Assembly: GCA_030682575.1 (NCBI GenBank)
Contig: JAUXNX010000012.1
Location: 372,001 to 436,000 of the forward strand
Reading direction: 5' to 3'
Source: Gammaproteobacteria bacterium
GTDB lineage: Bacteria; Pseudomonadota; Gammaproteobacteria; Pseudomonadales; Pseudohongiellaceae
DNA: 64,000 nucleotides
This document shows, one piece after another, positions 1-8,616 of the stretch (position 1 is its first letter; each line of letters opens with the position of its first letter). The position numbers and the translations under genes are program-made. A model generated the notes under the pieces. That model saw only the letters and a program-made list of their open reading frames with translations. It did not search any database and was not told where the DNA came from.

Positions 1-714
1 GACAACGGCTGTGTATTCTTTTCCTCGCGCTCGGCAAGGCGCCGCAGCAGTGGACGCGCCACCCACAACATGGATGCCACAAACAGCCCTGCAAACAACA
101 CCGTCCAGGCCACGCCCGCTACCTCTGCAGTCGCAACACCGGCAACAAACGCGAGCAACACCCAGGCCGAGGCATCGCCTATGGCGGCACTGGAAAGAGC
201 CAGACCACCAACACGCGTCCGCTGCACCCCGGTGTCCTTGAGGATACGAGCGAGTACAGGAAATGCCGTCACAGACATCGACACACCAATGAACAGAGAA
301 AACACGGTGAAATCGACATCCTGCGAGGCATACAGCGGATAGAGCGCCAGCGCCAGCAATGCTCCCAACAGGAACGGCACAGCGATACTGGTATAGGCAA
401 TGATGAAGGTGGCGCGCCCCTGCGCCTTGGACGTTCTCACGTCCAGCTCCAGCCCGACCAGAAACATGAACAGCACCACGCCCACCTTCGCGATCATGCC
501 GACGAACAGTGCTGCATCAGTCGGCAGAATGAACGCCTGCAAACCAGGCGCAACCGCGCCCAGCAGCGACGGCCCCAGTGCCAGGCCCGCAAAGATTTCA
601 CCAATGACAGGGGGTTGACGCAGAAAGCGTTGAAACAGTACGCCCATCCCCCGCGCAGCGAGGGTAATCAGCGCCAGTGCCAGCAGCACATGGGCCAGAG
701 GATCGGTATTCATG
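1..714 (-). CDS. Cation:proton antiporter, CPA2/Kef type (partial, cut by window edge)
   Basis: Reading the reverse strand from an ATG at 714 gives 238 codons with no stop before the window edge, so only the N-terminal part is present. The translation is a run of hydrophobic helices with the signatures of CPA2 sodium/potassium:proton antiporters: a QPPVIGEIFAGLALGPSLLG stretch near residue 34, then VGLELD, then a VTAFPVLARIL segment near residue 150. Proteins of this family exchange monovalent cations for protons across the inner membrane. The C-terminal half, which would show whether a TrkA-N or other regulatory domain is attached, lies outside the window, so the subfamily and the ion stay open. 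It is divergent from the transglycosylase gene, with about 150 bases between the starts. Confidence 0.85.
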
Positions 715-866
715 GTTTCAGAGATTCGACTCGGGTCAGAAATGCGGCGAACTATAGCGCAAAACGTCCTGATCGGCTTCCGGTTGCTCATTGCAGCACT
801 TCAGGGGATGATTCATGCCATCGGCGGGTCTGCTACTGTAATTCCGTCCATCAGGGAGTCGCGTCA

Positions 867-2894
867 ATGCGCAAGGTTCATGATCCAAGGCCCGGCCGCC
901 CCCAAGGCCGCAGTAGAGCATCCAGACCAGCGGGATTCCTGTCTCTGTGCGCGACTCTGCTTTATGTGACGCTGGCACCCTCTACCGCGACGGCGCAGGA
1001 CGTAGAGCAACGCCTCTCTGTGCTGGAATCGCAACGAATCATCTATCTGAACGCCCGTGCGGCACTGGAGGCCAGGCGCACAGAAGAATACCAGACACTG
1101 CTGCAGGAACTGGGTGACTACCCCCTGCGCTCCTACCTGGAGTATGCGGAGCTCACTCCCCGCCTCGCAGGACTGGCACGGCCCGGCGGCAATACCGCAG
1201 ATATCGACAGGTTCCTGGGTCTCTATCCCGATACCTATCTGACCAACAGACTCGAACGCACCTGGGTCGATCTGCTGGCGCGACAGGAGCGCTGGGCCGA
1301 CGTACTGCGCTACCACAACCCCAACAACACCACGACTGAACTCACCTGCCATGCCCTGCACGCACAATTGTTGACAGGGGACACCAGCGCCATGAGCAGT
1401 GTCGCTCCGCTGTGGAATGTGGCCCGCTCACAGCCCAATGCCTGCGATCCGGTATTTGCCCGCTGGATAGAGGCTGGCATGCTCACTCCAGACATTGCCT
1501 GGGAACGTTTCAGCAAGACCATCAAGGCCGGACAGAACTCCCTGGCGAGTTACATCAGCCGCCTGCTCCCGGCGCACGAACAAACTTTGGCGCAACTCTA
1601 TCTGCGGGTGGACCGCGATCCCACAGCACTCAGAGATCAATCCGCCTTCGCTGAACAGATTCCGGAAATACGCGAGATGGTGCTGTACGGACTGCAACAA
1701 CTGGCAGTGAACAATGGCAACCAGGCAATGGCACTGCTGCAGGACTACGATGCGCGACACGCATTCCCGGCGGAAGAAAAGCGCACACTGCAGCGCTATA
1801 TCGCTCAGCGTCTGCTGCTGCAGGGATACATCGCGGAAACCGAAACGCTGCTGCAGAACTCGCCCGAATTGATCTCTGAAACTCTGGCCAGTTGGATCCT
1901 GCGCGATGCGCTGAAAAAGCAGCAATGGTCACGCATTGAAACCTGGCTCGATCTGTTGCCGCCTGACGTGCGTGACACCGAACGCTGGCAATACTGGCGA
2001 ACCCGCGCGCTCACACAGAAAGGCACAGCGGAAGCATTGGCGGAAGCCAGAACACTGCAGGAAAATCTGGCACGCACCCGCAGCTTCTACGGCTTCATGG
2101 CCGCCGATCAGCTTGGTGTCGATTATGAACTCGCCGATCAACCCATTCTCGTCACGCAAGAGCAGATGAATGCGCTGCTCAGCATCCCCGCGATAGAGCG
2201 TGCGCACGAACTCTACTTCGCTGGTGAAGAGCCGAACGCACGCAACGAATGGCAGCACGCCAGTGCCAACATGACTGACGCGCAGATCATCGCCAGCGGC
2301 AAACTGGCCGACAGTTGGGGATGGCACCGCAACGGTATTCAGGCCATGATTCGCGTCAGCTACTGGGATGATCTGCAACTGCGCTTCCCACTGGCTTATG
2401 CTGACACGTTCAGCAGCACCGCCAACGAACTCTCGGTTTCCCCACACTTGTTATTCGCCGTTGCGCGTCAGGAGAGCGCGTTCATGCATGACGTGCGCTC
2501 CTCCGCCGGTGCACTCGGGCTGATGCAATTGATGCCTGCCACTGCTCAGGAAACCGCCACGCGCGCGGGCATGCGCATTTCCAATCAGGACCTGCTGCGA
2601 CCGGAGATCAACATCGCACTGGGCAGCCGTTATCTGTCAGGCCTGCTGCAAAACTTTAATGGCAATCGCATTCTGGCAGCAGCAGCCTATAACGCTGGAC
2701 CGAATCGCGTGCGGCAGTGGCTGCGTCAGACCAGTGATACACCTGTGCCACTCGATATCTGGATCGAGACCATTCCCTTCGCAGAAACCCGCAATTATGT
2801 GCAGAACGTTCTGGCCTATTCGGTGATCTATGGCTATCGCATGGGGGAGAAGGTGGCGATGCTGACGGAGGACGAAGCTTCCGCCGCATTTTGA
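867..2894 (+). CDS. slt: Soluble lytic murein transglycosylase (Slt family)
   Basis: 675 residues, close to the usual Slt length. The frame is open much further upstream, but the ATG at 867 follows a CAGGGAG ribosome binding site and is followed by a basic stretch and a hydrophobic signal peptide ending near STATAQ, so I place the start there. A long alpha-helical superhelix region follows, then the C-terminal SLT domain. There ARQESAF carries the catalytic glutamate (about residue 536), followed by SAGALGLMQLMPATA and AAAAYNAGPNRVRQW. Enzymes of this family cleave peptidoglycan glycan strands in the periplasm, leaving 1,6-anhydromuramic ends. The gene stands alone and converges on the nitroreductase gene. 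Confidence 0.93.
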   Translation: MRKVHDPRPGRPQGRSRASRPAGFLSLCATLLYVTLAPSTATAQDVEQRLSVLESQRIIYLNARAALEARRTEEYQTLLQELGDYPLRSYLEYAELTPRLAGLARPGGNTADIDRFLGLYPDTYLTNRLERTWVDLLARQERWADVLRYHNPNNTTTELTCHALHAQLLTGDTSAMSSVAPLWNVARSQPNACDPVFARWIEAGMLTPDIAWERFSKTIKAGQNSLASYISRLLPAHEQTLAQLYLRVDRDPTALRDQSAFAEQIPEIREMVLYGLQQLAVNNGNQAMALLQDYDARHAFPAEEKRTLQRYIAQRLLLQGYIAETETLLQNSPELISETLASWILRDALKKQQWSRIETWLDLLPPDVRDTERWQYWRTRALTQKGTAEALAEARTLQENLARTRSFYGFMAADQLGVDYELADQPILVTQEQMNALLSIPAIERAHELYFAGEEPNARNEWQHASANMTDAQIIASGKLADSWGWHRNGIQAMIRVSYWDDLQLRFPLAYADTFSSTANELSVSPHLLFAVARQESAFMHDVRSSAGALGLMQLMPATAQETATRAGMRISNQDLLRPEINIALGSRYLSGLLQNFNGNRILAAAAYNAGPNRVRQWLRQTSDTPVPLDIWIETIPFAETRNYVQNVLAYSVIYGYRMGEKVAMLTEDEASAAF

Positions 2895-2970
2895 ATTCTC
2901 CATGCCTCTGCCAGATCATGTTGTAACTGTCATCCTGCCTCGGCAAGACCTCGTTTTTCCAAGACAGTCG

Positions 2971-3669
2971 TCACGAACGAAACACCACATTGGCAGCAAT
3001 CGGCTCACGGGTCGTCCGTGTGGCGTTGGCTGCCACCGAGACATCCTCATAGCCAAAGGCCAGACCAAACAGAATCTTCGTGCCATCCTGAATGTCGAAG
3101 GCCTCGCGCACCAGATCAGGGTAGTTGCGCATGGTGCCCATCGCGCAACTGTGCAGACCGAAGGACACCAGTGTGAGCATCAGCGTCTGTGCCCACGTGC
3201 CCACATCGATGGCGACCGTGGCACCAAACTCCTTGTCCATGCCGATGAAGATCATGTGGGGCGCGTCGAAGAATTCGAAATTACGCAGCGCCGCGCGTTG
3301 CCTCCCCTCCTTGTCGCCCCGCTCGATGCCCATGCAGGAATAGAGCGCCACTGCGCAATCAATCTGACGACGGCGATAATCCGCCTCGAAGTCTGCCCTG
3401 TAATCATAGTCCGGGTTTGGTGTCACGCCGCTGCGAATGTTGTCCACCATCTGCGCACTCAGACGCTTCTTCAGATCACCGGACGCGACATAGGCCTTCC
3501 ACGGTTGCACGTTGCAATTGGAAGGTGCCTTCTGCGCGATTTCGAATATGCGGGCCAGCAATTCCGCTGGCACCTCCTTGCTGAGGTAGCCGCGTACGGA
3601 GCGGCGAGTGTAAATGGCATCGACAAGGGACATGGCGGAGTTGTTGGAGCTGTCATTGCATTCAGTCAT
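2971..3669 (-). CDS. Nitroreductase family flavoprotein
   Basis: 232 residues from an ATG at 3669 with an AGGA motif ten bases upstream. The open frame extends further but has no better start. The N-terminal AIYTRRSVRGY segment (about residues 18-28) is the FMN-phosphate-binding arginine motif of nitroreductases. APSNCNVQPWKAYV follows, and near the C-terminus LVSFGLHSCAMGTM and ILFGLAFGYED complete the fold pattern. Members are dimeric FMN enzymes that use NAD(P)H to reduce nitroaromatics, quinones or enones. The physiological substrate cannot be read from sequence. The gene is monocistronic and divergent from the BON gene across about 240 bases. Confidence 0.88.
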   Translation of the reverse strand: MTECNDSSNNSAMSLVDAIYTRRSVRGYLSKEVPAELLARIFEIAQKAPSNCNVQPWKAYVASGDLKKRLSAQMVDNIRSGVTPNPDYDYRADFEADYRRRQIDCAVALYSCMGIERGDKEGRQRAALRNFEFFDAPHMIFIGMDKEFGATVAIDVGTWAQTLMLTLVSFGLHSCAMGTMRNYPDLVREAFDIQDGTKILFGLAFGYEDVSVAANATRTTREPIAANVVFRS

Positions 3670-3912
3670 GAGAAAATCCTGTATCGCTGTGCATGTGGTT
3701 ACATGATTCAGGATATCGCAACTCCTGCATGCCAACCCCATGCTTTTGCTGAATATTATGACTGCCGCACGATGCATTTCACCCTTGCTGCCGTCATTTT
3801 TCAACACAAAGTGTGTCAACGCACCGTAGACGCACATGGCCGCCTGTAGCCTACCGGAGCTGTTCCCAATACCGGGCATTTCGCCTGAATCCGGGCAGCC
3901 GTTGAGGTCATC

Positions 3913-4746
3913 ATGAAAAAAGCACAAATGAAATTATTGCCAGCATCGATCATCGCTCTCAGTCTCACAGCGCTGTCCGCAGGTGTGCTAGCCCAGAGTT
4001 CCTCACCAGAGATTTCCGCAGCGCGCCAGGAGGCACAGATCGAAACCACGTTTGAGCTCAGTCCTTACCTGCGCGGCCACAACATCGACGCCAACGTCAT
4101 GGCAGGCAAAGCGACATTGACTGGCATAGTGGACGAAGACATCACGCGGGACCTGGCCCAGCAGATTGCGCTGGGTGTCAGCGGTATCGAGTCTGTCGAC
4201 AACCAGATTGAAGTCAAAGAGGATGTGGTGCGGGCCACCCCGGATGCCAACCAGCGCAGCTTCGGCACAGTGGTTGATGATGCGTCCATTACTGCCGCTG
4301 TAAAATCGAAGTTGCTGTGGAGCCGCTATACCGATGGACTCAAGACAGAAGTGTCTACCGAGAATGGTGTTGTAACGTTGCGGGGCACAGCGGATAGCGC
4401 AGAGGCCAGAGAGCTTGCCGACATGCTGGCAGAAAATACCAACGGCGTGGTCTCGGTCAAGAACGAACTGACCGTTCAGCGAGGCAGCACCACAGCAGCA
4501 AGTGAAGGGACAACTGCTGACTCTGCGGGACAGGCAATCTCCGACACCTGGATCACCACGAAGGTGAAATCCACTTTCACCATGTCCAGCAACGTGCACA
4601 GTCGCGATATTTCCGTCACGACCACGGACGGTGTGGTGGAACTCAGTGGCATGGTGCGCAGCGCCGCCGAACATGAATTGGCCATTCTGCTCGCGACGAA
4701 TGTGCGCGGCGTCAACCGTGTTGATGCAGATGACCTCAGCCACTGA
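3913..4746 (+). CDS. Periplasmic BON-domain protein (three BON repeats)
   Basis: 277 residues from an ATG preceded by GAGG. A clear signal peptide (MKKAQMKLLPASIIALSL and on to a cleavage after VLAQ) sends it to the periplasm. Three BON domains follow, at about residues 35-100, 120-190 and 205-275. Each shows the pattern of a hydrophobic strand, a G-V-V-x-L-x-G turn and a later V..V.N/D.. strand. OsmY-like BON proteins bind phospholipid or stabilise the envelope during osmotic stress. Most OsmY homologues have two repeats, so a third is slightly unusual. No operon partner is seen. Confidence 0.88.
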   Translation: MKKAQMKLLPASIIALSLTALSAGVLAQSSSPEISAARQEAQIETTFELSPYLRGHNIDANVMAGKATLTGIVDEDITRDLAQQIALGVSGIESVDNQIEVKEDVVRATPDANQRSFGTVVDDASITAAVKSKLLWSRYTDGLKTEVSTENGVVTLRGTADSAEARELADMLAENTNGVVSVKNELTVQRGSTTAASEGTTADSAGQAISDTWITTKVKSTFTMSSNVHSRDISVTTTDGVVELSGMVRSAAEHELAILLATNVRGVNRVDADDLSH

Positions 4747-4811
4747 TGCAGGCTGACTTCCAGTAGTCCCCTTTGTGTCGGCTCACTTCGGTGGTGTCGG
4801 CATTTTTTTTG

Positions 4812-5870
4812 TCAATCCTGGTGCCGCAGTCCACTGCGTACCATGCCGTGAAGTCTCCAGGACGGTGGCCGCTCGTAGAGAAATTTCCCCCAGGTGTCCT
4901 TGATGACCCAGTGAAACAGCAGTGGTGACAGCACTGCTACCACCGTAATCAGCACAGACGCTGTCCCGACATCCGGTACGGCTCCGCTGTACGACAGCAA
5001 AATCAGCGCAACTTTCATGGGCAGAAAAAAACTCAGATAAATGACGATCGAATTGGCGCCGCAATAGCGTAGCCAGTAGGTCCAGGACTGCATGGACAAC
5101 AGACTGCCAGCGGTGACAATGGCGGCCGCACCGGCAAATCCCAACAGCAGACTGACACCGGGGGCGGAATCAGAGCTGGTGATGGTGAACACCGCATTGA
5201 GCACTGCCCACAGCACCAACCCCAACAAGGCATGGCGCGGGCGCGCCGGAATACTGCGGGCGAAGGTGAATATCCACGGAGCAAGCGCATAACCGGCAAA
5301 GAAGTACACATAGTAAGTAAAGAATCGGTTCGACAGGCTCCATCCTGTGTTGATCCAACCCAGCGAGAACGCAATCTGCAGACTGCCAGCCAGTAACAGA
5401 ATCAGCATTCTGGGTGCCCGTCGGAGCAGGCGCGTCATCATGTAGAAGATTGCCAGCATGTGCACAAACCACAGCGTATTGACCGGTTCAATCCAGGCAT
5501 AGGCGAATACCCCCAGGAATTCCACCGGGTTCTGCAGCAGCAATCCTGACTCGGTGATCGACAAATGGATAACCAGCCAGAGCAGATAGAAATAGAAAAA
5601 ATGGACGAGCTTGCGATCAACATAATCGCGCAATGGGCTGTTGATGGAACGGGACAGAAATATACCTGCGAGCAGGAAAAACCCCGGCATGCGAAACGGG
5701 CGCGCAAAGGCTACAAGGTGGTGCAACCACCCTTCACTGCTGACTGCAATTCCATAGTCCAGTGTCGAGTGCATCATCACCACCATGACAATGCAGAGTC
5801 CCTTTGCGTAGTCCACCCACGCCAATCTGGAGACCTGTGCGTGCACAGCAATTAGATCAAAAGCGCTCAT
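4812..5870 (-). CDS. Membrane acyltransferase, acyltransferase-3 family
   Basis: 352 residues from the ATG at 5870. A TTG 45 bases further upstream is possible but has no better ribosome binding site. The protein begins with RLAWVDYAKGLCIVMVVMMH, the conserved first helix of acyltransferase-3 proteins with the expected histidine, followed by FRMPGFFLLAGIFLSRS and about ten hydrophobic segments. This family transfers acetyl or succinyl groups to sugars at the inner membrane, as in OpgC and the O-antigen acetylases. It lies immediately next to, and divergent from, the exopolysaccharide operon. Decoration of that polymer is therefore a reasonable but unproven role. Confidence 0.82.
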   Translation of the reverse strand: MSAFDLIAVHAQVSRLAWVDYAKGLCIVMVVMMHSTLDYGIAVSSEGWLHHLVAFARPFRMPGFFLLAGIFLSRSINSPLRDYVDRKLVHFFYFYLLWLVIHLSITESGLLLQNPVEFLGVFAYAWIEPVNTLWFVHMLAIFYMMTRLLRRAPRMLILLLAGSLQIAFSLGWINTGWSLSNRFFTYYVYFFAGYALAPWIFTFARSIPARPRHALLGLVLWAVLNAVFTITSSDSAPGVSLLLGFAGAAAIVTAGSLLSMQSWTYWLRYCGANSIVIYLSFFLPMKVALILLSYSGAVPDVGTASVLITVVAVLSPLLFHWVIKDTWGKFLYERPPSWRLHGMVRSGLRHQD

Positions 5871-6134
5871 TCCGGATGCCCTGATTATGTACGGAAACGC
5901 GCTGAGGCTAATCAAACACTGTTGCCATGACTATCAGGTGTTCACCCTATATCGCGCTTATGCCAGACATTCAGGTTGTGTTTACACGCCTGTAACACTA
6001 CCACCGTATGAAGGTATTTATCTGTGGGAATTCAGGGTATTCACGCATCGCCCTGCGCACGTCCACCACTCTATGATGACCACCTCGACGATCCATGCAA
6101 TGCATCCATGAAGTGATGCGGAAGGGGCGAAGCC
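5871..6134 (+). promoter_or_regulatory. Control region and leader of the exopolysaccharide operon
   Basis: This 264-base non-coding stretch separates the acyltransferase start from the first operon gene and must hold promoters for both directions. It contains one dyad of the TCAGG-N6 type (5932-5951), a second copy of the 12-mer ATTCAGGGTATT at 6030-6041, and a TGTAAC half-site near 5986. A leader of this length in front of a NusG-paralogue gene fits the arrangement in which the antiterminator acts on its own operon. I did not find a convincing ops element (GGCGGTAGC). Confidence 0.55.
5932..5951. promoter_or_regulatory. Candidate operator, TATCAGG-N6-CCCTATA
   Basis: An imperfect dyad. The left arm TATCAGG is identical to the left arm of the perfect dyad at 37964-37983, and the right arm CCCTATA matches five of seven positions of CCTGATA. 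It lies about 185 bases before the start of the first exopolysaccharide gene. The N6 spacing is typical of Crp/Fnr-family operators, and two such regulators are encoded at 42192-43816. Confidence 0.5.
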
Positions 6135-6746
6135 TTGAACAATGTTTTCCATGACTCCTGGCACGCCGATCATGCTCTCACAGATGAAACTTGCGCTGGC
6201 CGATTTCGGTCAGACGATTTCCAGAAGGAAAATGCGGCCCCATCAAATCCAAGCTGGCATGTTCTGTGGACACACAGCAACCATGAACGCGCTGTCTATG
6301 AAATGCTGAGTGCGAAAGGCTACGAGCTGCTCTTCGCCAGAATAGACCAGTGGGTCGCCAACAAGAAAGGCAAGCACCTGGCCCGTGTACCGATGTTCCG
6401 CAGCTATCTTTTCATCAATCATGCCATTGGCAAACATGACTATATCGACATCAGCAACACGAAGGGCATGGTGCGCATCCTCGGGGATCGCTGGGACAGA
6501 CTGGCGATCATCCCAAACCAGGAAATCAATGACATCAAGAGCCTGTGCTGCTGTGACACACCGGTCAGCAGCCACCCGTTTCTCAATCGCGGTGACAAAG
6601 TCCGCGTGACACGGGGCAGCTTGAAGAATACCCAGGGTATTCTGGTGAAGAGTGACCAGCACACTGGCCTGCTGGTGGTATCGGTGTCGCTGCTCAATCG
6701 CAGCGTCGCGGTGGAAGTCAACTGTACGGACGTGGTACCCATATGA
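6135..6746 (+). CDS. NusG-like transcription antiterminator of the exopolysaccharide operon
   Basis: 203 residues from a TTG preceded by a GAAGGGG ribosome binding site. The N-terminal NGN domain begins around residue 41 (WHVLWTHSNHERAVYEMLSAK) with the later RVPMFRSYLFI strand. A KOW motif sits near residues 150-170 (GDKVRVTRGSLKNTQGILV). The first 38 residues form a polar extension. Paralogues such as RfaH, UpxY and LoaP bind RNA polymerase and stop premature termination of long polysaccharide operons. Its place as first gene of a 27-kb operon, overlapping the next gene by four bases, strongly supports that role here. General NusG is excluded by context and divergence. Confidence 0.87.
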   Translation: MNNVFHDSWHADHALTDETCAGRFRSDDFQKENAAPSNPSWHVLWTHSNHERAVYEMLSAKGYELLFARIDQWVANKKGKHLARVPMFRSYLFINHAIGKHDYIDISNTKGMVRILGDRWDRLAIIPNQEINDIKSLCCCDTPVSSHPFLNRGDKVRVTRGSLKNTQGILVKSDQHTGLLVVSVSLLNRSVAVEVNCTDVVPI

Positions 6747-7894
6747 AGATCAGAATGGCAAGTGGATTCATCGGCGCGGCAATACTGACAGCACCTGCCG
6801 GGGCCGCCCCCTACATCGTGCCCTCACTCGTGGTTGCGGTGCTGACCGACGACAACGTGCTTGTCAGTGCAGAGGATCGTCGCAAGGATGTGATCACGCG
6901 AGTGAGTCCAGGTCTGTCGATCGGGACGGACTCGGAACGCATGGTGCTGAACGCAAGCTACAGCCAGGACATGGAGGCCTATCAGGACAATCCCGATCTG
7001 GATGCCACGGACATGCGCCGCTTCCTACAGGGCGAATTCATTTACCGACTCAGTGAGTTGATACTTTTTTCTGTCGATGCCAGCTACACCGAGTCGCAAT
7101 TTCCGGCTGAACTGAACATCAGCACAGGTGCGGGAGAAGGTCGGATCAAGGGCGAGCGCACAGAAATCAATCCGGCCCTCACTTATCGTTTCAGCCCCAC
7201 GTCCAGTGGTCAGATCGACTTCCGGACCAGTCGGGACAGACTGGCTGGTGGTGTTGAGAACGACACGAATGCGTTCAATCTGGAGTACGAACACTTTCTC
7301 ACGGCCAACACGCAAATGACCTATGGCTATACCTACTCCCACTTCACGTTTGACAGTCCCGAGACAGGTGTCCTCGAATTGACCGAGTATGTGCACGCGC
7401 CCCGGATAGGCATTGCGCACAACTTCAGCGCCTTCACCAGTCTTTCGGTGCAGGCAGGGCCGAGCTACAGCGCTGATGAAGTCGGTGCCAACATCGCCAT
7501 TGAGTTGCTGCGCGATTACGGCAATGGTCAGTTCGCAATTGACTACACTCGCAGTGCCGGCACCCTGATTGGTGAACCCGGCCTGGTGGATCTGGATGCC
7601 GTCACCGCAACCTTGACGCATGAGTTCAGCAACAAATTCGAAGTGAGCAGTGCCATCAGCTACGGCCAGGTGCACAGCGACCGCAGAGACTTTTCCGATG
7701 ACCGGGTGGCCCGGGCAACGCTCAGCGCCATCTACAGAGTCAACGACTATGCCTCAGTGACCGCATCGTACAGTTACAGTGAGCAACGTCTGTCAATGCT
7801 GAATGGTAGCGCCAGTATCCCGCGCAATGTGGCGATGCTGGCATTGACATTTTCCTACCCGCGACGCTCCACGCCAGTGACCTTCAATCGCTGA
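6743..7894 (+). CDS. Outer-membrane beta-barrel protein of the polysaccharide operon (BBP2-like)
   Basis: 383 residues, with the start overlapping the previous stop in ATGA. A signal peptide (to about residue 22, APAGAA) is followed by a repeated pattern of alternating hydrophobic strands separated by short turns, and the protein ends in an aromatic-rich strand (MLALTFSYPRRSTPVTFNR). This matches the outer_membrane beta-barrel BBP2 family often found in exopolysaccharide loci next to Wza. Its likely job is an outer-membrane conduit or accessory for polymer export, but I infer this from position. No enzyme motif is visible. Confidence 0.75.
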   Translation: MKIRMASGFIGAAILTAPAGAAPYIVPSLVVAVLTDDNVLVSAEDRRKDVITRVSPGLSIGTDSERMVLNASYSQDMEAYQDNPDLDATDMRRFLQGEFIYRLSELILFSVDASYTESQFPAELNISTGAGEGRIKGERTEINPALTYRFSPTSSGQIDFRTSRDRLAGGVENDTNAFNLEYEHFLTANTQMTYGYTYSHFTFDSPETGVLELTEYVHAPRIGIAHNFSAFTSLSVQAGPSYSADEVGANIAIELLRDYGNGQFAIDYTRSAGTLIGEPGLVDLDAVTATLTHEFSNKFEVSSAISYGQVHSDRRDFSDDRVARATLSAIYRVNDYASVTASYSYSEQRLSMLNGSASIPRNVAMLALTFSYPRRSTPVTFNR

Positions 7895-7964
7895 TTCCAC
7901 AGCAAATCCAGATCCAGACAACCACAAGTCAGTCATCGATCAACGATGGCGACTGGAGATATTC

Positions 7965-8543
7965 ATGCCCGTGATGAAAAATTTTGCTATCCCATTGCTG
8001 TTGCTTTACTGCGTACTGCTGTCTGTAGTGAGCACCGCACAGGAAACTCCATTCACCGAGTATCGCATCGGACCTTCCGATGTGTTGTCCATTACCGTCT
8101 GGCAACAACCGGAACTCAGTCGCACAGTGACCGTTCGGCCTGACGGATTCATCACTTACCCACTGTTGGGTGACATGCAAGTGGCGTCACTGACACCTGT
8201 AGAGCTGCGCGATCTGGTCGCCGAGCGTCTCAAGGAGTACGTCGTCATCATGATCAGCGAGGTCACCGTCAGTGTCGATGCCATCAACAGTTATACCGTC
8301 TCCGTCATGGGCGAGGTGAACTCACCGGGACGTTTCAGTTTTCAGAGCCAGGTGACTGTCATCGATGTACTTGCCGAAGCCGGCGGGTTCACGGCGTTCG
8401 CTTCCAACTCGCGAATCATCATCCTCAGAAAGGCGAACGGAGTGACACAACGCATTCCGTTCGACTATCGCCGCATCGAGCGGGGCCGCTCGACGCCAGA
8501 AGAAATGACCGTGTATCCCGGCGACATCATCATGGTGCCATGA
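7965..8543 (+). CDS. Polysaccharide export protein, Wza family
   Basis: 192 residues, short like the EpsE/GumB-type members. It starts at an ATG with GGAG upstream. A signal peptide ends around TAQ. The cysteine at residue 16 is not in a good lipobox, so lipidation is doubtful. The poly-export domain begins YRIGPSDVLSITVWQQPELS (residues 33-52), followed by the PDGFITYPLLGD motif and a SLBB domain with VMGEVNSPGRF and VIDVLAEAGGF. It would form the outer-membrane export portal together with the Wzz-like protein encoded 73 bases downstream. Confidence 0.92.
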   Translation: MPVMKNFAIPLLLLYCVLLSVVSTAQETPFTEYRIGPSDVLSITVWQQPELSRTVTVRPDGFITYPLLGDMQVASLTPVELRDLVAERLKEYVVIMISEVTVSVDAINSYTVSVMGEVNSPGRFSFQSQVTVIDVLAEAGGFTAFASNSRIIILRKANGVTQRIPFDYRRIERGRSTPEEMTVYPGDIIMVP

Positions 8544-8616
8544 CAGCCATGCCGCCTCTCAGCCTCCAGCTTTCCGATTTTCTCATCCATTCACAATCAT
8601 CCGTGCAGGTGATCTC

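Noticed and set aside
615-866. Extension of the transglycosylase frame upstream of 867
   Set aside because: It overlaps the antiporter gene on the other strand, has no signal peptide character, and the ATG at 867 has a good ribosome binding site followed by a signal peptide.
2902-3849. Long forward frame of 315 codons
   Set aside because: It lies opposite the nitroreductase gene, whose motifs are clear. The forward product is rich in His, Arg and Cys with no domain.
4770-4811. Possible terminator between the BON and acyltransferase genes
   Set aside because: A run of eight T is present, but the preceding GTCGGC copies are direct, not inverted, and the CAC-TTCG-GTG stem has only three to four pairs.
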